7,817 bases of DNA from Candidatus Hydrogenedentota bacterium. GTDB lineage: Bacteria > Hydrogenedentota > Hydrogenedentia > Hydrogenedentales > SLHB01. The position numbers and the translations under genes are program-made. The DNA lies in contig JAFGTL010000780.1 of NCBI GenBank assembly GCA_016934125.1, forward strand, positions 1-7,817, given 5' to 3'. This document shows positions 5,947-7,817 of the stretch, piece after piece. The notes under the pieces were generated by a model. That model saw only the letters and a program-made list of their open reading frames with translations, did not search any database and had not been told where the DNA came from. Within the stretch, counting starts at the first letter, position 1; every line of letters begins with the position of its first letter.

Positions 5947-6207
5947 GTGGCCAAGAAACACCCGGATCGGCTCGACGCGGTGGGATGGCGGTTCTTCGCC
6001 ATCGCGTTCGGCGTGGCGTTGCCGCCCGCGATGATCGCGGCATTCAAGGTGACAGTCGACGATGTCATCGTCTTCGTGCCGGTCGGGATGGGGCTGCTGA
6101 TGGCCGCGCTCGCTGCGGCCCTCCTATCCTGGGGCGTGAACTCCGCCGTCCAGTTCCGCGCCCGGCGGCGGCGCGCCGCGGCGCGGAAGGCGGGCAAGAA
6201 GACGTGA
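5947..6207 (+). CDS. Small two-helix membrane protein of unknown function
   Basis: This encodes 86 residues from a GTG start. Two hydrophobic helices are visible: about 14-34 (GWRFFAIAFGVALPPAMIAAF) and 40-63 (VIVFVPVGMGLLMAALAAALL), with a short acidic VTVDD turn between them. The N-terminus is basic (KKHPDR) and the C-terminus strongly so (RARRRRAAARKAGKKT). By the positive-inside rule both ends should be cytoplasmic, forming a helical hairpin. I do not recognise a family. It begins nine bases after the kinase stop and 57 bases before the TPR-zinc-ribbon gene, so it may be a membrane partner or anchor for one of them (inference). Strong support comes from the ribosome site and compact spacing. 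It is too short for homology by eye. Confidence 0.7.
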   Translation: MAKKHPDRLDAVGWRFFAIAFGVALPPAMIAAFKVTVDDVIVFVPVGMGLLMAALAAALLSWGVNSAVQFRARRRRAAARKAGKKT

Positions 6208-6252
6208 CCTCGACGGGATACACACGGATCGGGCCGATGGGCGGGCCCGAAT

Positions 6253-6258
6253 AAGGGA
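6253..6258 (+). promoter_or_regulatory. Ribosome binding site for the TPR/zinc-ribbon gene
   Basis: AAGGGA ends six bases before the ATG at 6265-6267. It is a good match and spacing, and supports this start. Confidence 0.55.
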
Positions 6259-6264
6259 TAGACT

Positions 6265-7740
6265 ATGGCAGATCTTCAGGATCTGGCCGACTATGTCGGG
6301 AAACACCCGGCGGAACACGGCCAGCGCTGGCGGCTCGCGAAGAAGCTCTACATCGCCTGCGAGTACGCCGAAGCCCTGAAGCACCTCACCGTCCTCAAGC
6401 GTGAGTGGATGCCCAAACTGAACGTGCTCCGTTACCTCGCCGCCACCCACTACCGCCTCGGCGAATACGATCAAGCCGTGGCCGAACTCGAGGATGCCCT
6501 CGATCTCTGGCCCGAGGAAATGCCCGTGCTCGAGCAGTTGGCCCGCGTCCATGAGGTGGCGGGCAACCGCGAGCGGGCCGCCGAAACCTGGGAGTCCGTG
6601 CTGGCGCTCAACGCGCGCCATCCCATCGCCGCCCAGGCCGTTCGCCGGCTCCGCGCGCTCCCTTCCGAGAAACCCGAGGACGATCTCCAACTCAGGCAGA
6701 GCGACAGCGGCATCAACCTCGCCCCCGTCTACATCTGTTCCCATTGCGGCGCGCAGAACAGCGAGGAATTCGATCGGTGCTGGCAGTGCCACGCCCTGTT
6801 GCCCCGGGCGGGCAGTACGCCGGGAACGCCCCGGCCGTCCACCGCGTTGCCCGCCGACTCGCCGCCGTGGACGTGGATCCTCGTGTGCGGACTGCTCACG
6901 GTTCTGTTCCTCGCCCTGGGCATGTATCTTGCCCTCCGCCACATCGTCGCCGGCCGCGCCCTCGCAGAGAGCCACTCGGTACCCGTCACGGTGCACGCGC
7001 TGCTCAGCGATGCCCTGTTCACCACACGCGCCATCGAAACGGGCGTGCTCCTCGTGGCCTGGCCGCTGGCCCTGTGGGCGGCCGTGCTCGCCGTGCGCGC
7101 GCGCCGGACGCCCCGGCCCAGCATCATCGCCGCGGGACTCCTCCTGGCCACGTTGGCCGGCCTGGCGTCCTGGGCGCCTGTCGCCTACCTCCCCTACGCC
7201 GCCGCAGCCCCCGCCCTCGTGTCCTTCGTGCTCGTAGTCGCCACCTTCCGGCTCCGGTTCGGCCGCGCCATCGCGGCGTGGCTGATCCAGGGCGTCCTCA
7301 TGGCGGCCGTCACGCTGGCCTGTTTCGCCGGACTCGAGGGCCTCGCCCCGCTTCAGCAGTTCTCCGCCATCGCCCGGCACGCGGCGCGCCACGATTCGGC
7401 GCAGTTCGCCGGGAACTGGACGCTTCCCGCGGCCGACACGCCCGCCGAGTTCCCCCTGCGGTGGCGCTCAACCGGCTCGCCCTGGCTTGATGAGCGCGCG
7501 GCCCGCGTGGCCATCGAAGTCCGCGGCGATCCGGCCCAGCCCCCCTTCGCCATGGAACTCCGGCACGGCGACGCGCTCGTATTCAACGAAGTCATCGCGC
7601 AAGTTCCCTTCCGCGTCACCTGTGCCGTGGCCCCCGCCCGGGATTACCGCCTCCTCGTGAGCGGCGCCGACGGCGCCGTCGTCTCCGTTGTAGTGTTCGG
7701 CACGCTCCCGCTCGACCTCGACGTCGCGTCCCCTTCCTGA
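6265..7740 (+). CDS. TPR / zinc-ribbon / five-helix membrane protein with periplasmic tail
   Basis: This encodes 491 residues. Residues 18-119 form about three tetratricopeptide repeats (for example YRLGEYDQAVAELEDALDLWP), a protein-binding scaffold. Residues 158-175 are a zinc ribbon, C-x2-C-x10-C-x2-C (C158, C161, C172, C175; CSHCGAQN and CWQC). A proline-rich linker follows, then five predicted membrane helices at about 203-224, 259-277, 286-303, 306-326 and 335-356. The last 130 residues are strand-rich, with patterns such as YRLLVSG and VVSVVVFG, resembling a small beta-sandwich. With the TPR and zinc ribbon in the cytoplasm, five helices place the tail in the periplasm. I do not recognise a named family. 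The layout suggests a bridge between a cytoplasmic partner and the envelope. The gene follows the kinase and small membrane protein and may be co-transcribed; the partner is not known. Confidence 0.85.
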   Translation: MADLQDLADYVGKHPAEHGQRWRLAKKLYIACEYAEALKHLTVLKREWMPKLNVLRYLAATHYRLGEYDQAVAELEDALDLWPEEMPVLEQLARVHEVAGNRERAAETWESVLALNARHPIAAQAVRRLRALPSEKPEDDLQLRQSDSGINLAPVYICSHCGAQNSEEFDRCWQCHALLPRAGSTPGTPRPSTALPADSPPWTWILVCGLLTVLFLALGMYLALRHIVAGRALAESHSVPVTVHALLSDALFTTRAIETGVLLVAWPLALWAAVLAVRARRTPRPSIIAAGLLLATLAGLASWAPVAYLPYAAAAPALVSFVLVVATFRLRFGRAIAAWLIQGVLMAAVTLACFAGLEGLAPLQQFSAIARHAARHDSAQFAGNWTLPAADTPAEFPLRWRSTGSPWLDERAARVAIEVRGDPAQPPFAMELRHGDALVFNEVIAQVPFRVTCAVAPARDYRLLVSGADGAVVSVVVFGTLPLDLDVASPS

Positions 7741-7817
7741 CGGATTCCGCCCGCCTGGGCGCCCCCGGACGCGTCGAGCGCCCCGTCGCCCAGCCACCGG
7801 CGCGCACGGATCCGGAC

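Noticed and set aside
6124..7392. 422-codon minus-strand open frame opposite the TPR/zinc-ribbon gene
   Set aside because: The product is Gly/Arg/Glu low-complexity sequence, while the plus strand encodes TPRs, a zinc ribbon and membrane helices.
7755..7793. 7-bp inverted repeat CTGGGCG/CGCCCAG after the last gene, considered as a terminator
   Set aside because: The loop is about 25 bases and no T run follows, so it is not a credible intrinsic terminator. The rest of 7741-7817 shows nothing else I can support.

Overview
The window is a GC-rich bacterial segment with every recognisable gene on the + strand and short gaps between genes (none over 200 bases). It carries the end of one gene, six complete protein genes and a few candidate regulatory sites. 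I see no tRNA, rRNA, CRISPR array, insertion sequence or integrase. The taxon cannot be fixed from the sequence. The mix of a secreted beta-helix polysaccharide-type enzyme, a DapA-family aldolase/lyase, a NYN-LOTUS protein and a sensor kinase with an HxxKN H-box recalls Planctomycetota, Hydrogenedentota or other PVC-like environmental bacteria. That is a guess from gene style, not a measurement.

Layout. Positions 1-148 hold the last 48 codons of an unrecognised protein. It is followed by a gap with a weak terminator-like hairpin and a weak promoter candidate. Positions 274-1581 encode a secreted right-handed beta-helix protein related to GH28 polygalacturonases, with diverged active-site motifs. 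Positions 1598-2527 encode a dihydrodipicolinate synthase/N-acetylneuraminate lyase family enzyme. These two genes are close and may form a small carbohydrate (uronate-type) catabolic unit. Positions 2669-3472 encode a NYN (PIN-like RNase) domain joined to a C-terminal OST-HTH/LOTUS RNA-binding domain, with its own leader.

After a 186-base gap with a GC-rich tandem repeat and a good sigma70-like promoter, a tightly packed group follows. It comprises a membrane-anchored glutaminyl-peptide cyclotransferase-like M28 zinc enzyme (3659-4657), a soluble GAF-domain histidine kinase (4675-5937), an 86-residue two-helix membrane protein (5947-6207), and a TPR/zinc-ribbon/five-helix membrane protein with a periplasmic tail (6265-7740). 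Spacings are 17, 9 and 57 bases. At the first two junctions the upstream TAG stop lies inside or against the next gene's purine-rich ribosome site, which suggests co-transcription and coupled translation.

The most interesting parts are the kinase/small membrane protein/TPR-zinc-ribbon group, which could be an undescribed signalling or envelope module (inference), the NYN-LOTUS protein, and the diverged GH28-like enzyme. No response regulator or obvious defence system is present, so claims of a new system stay speculative.
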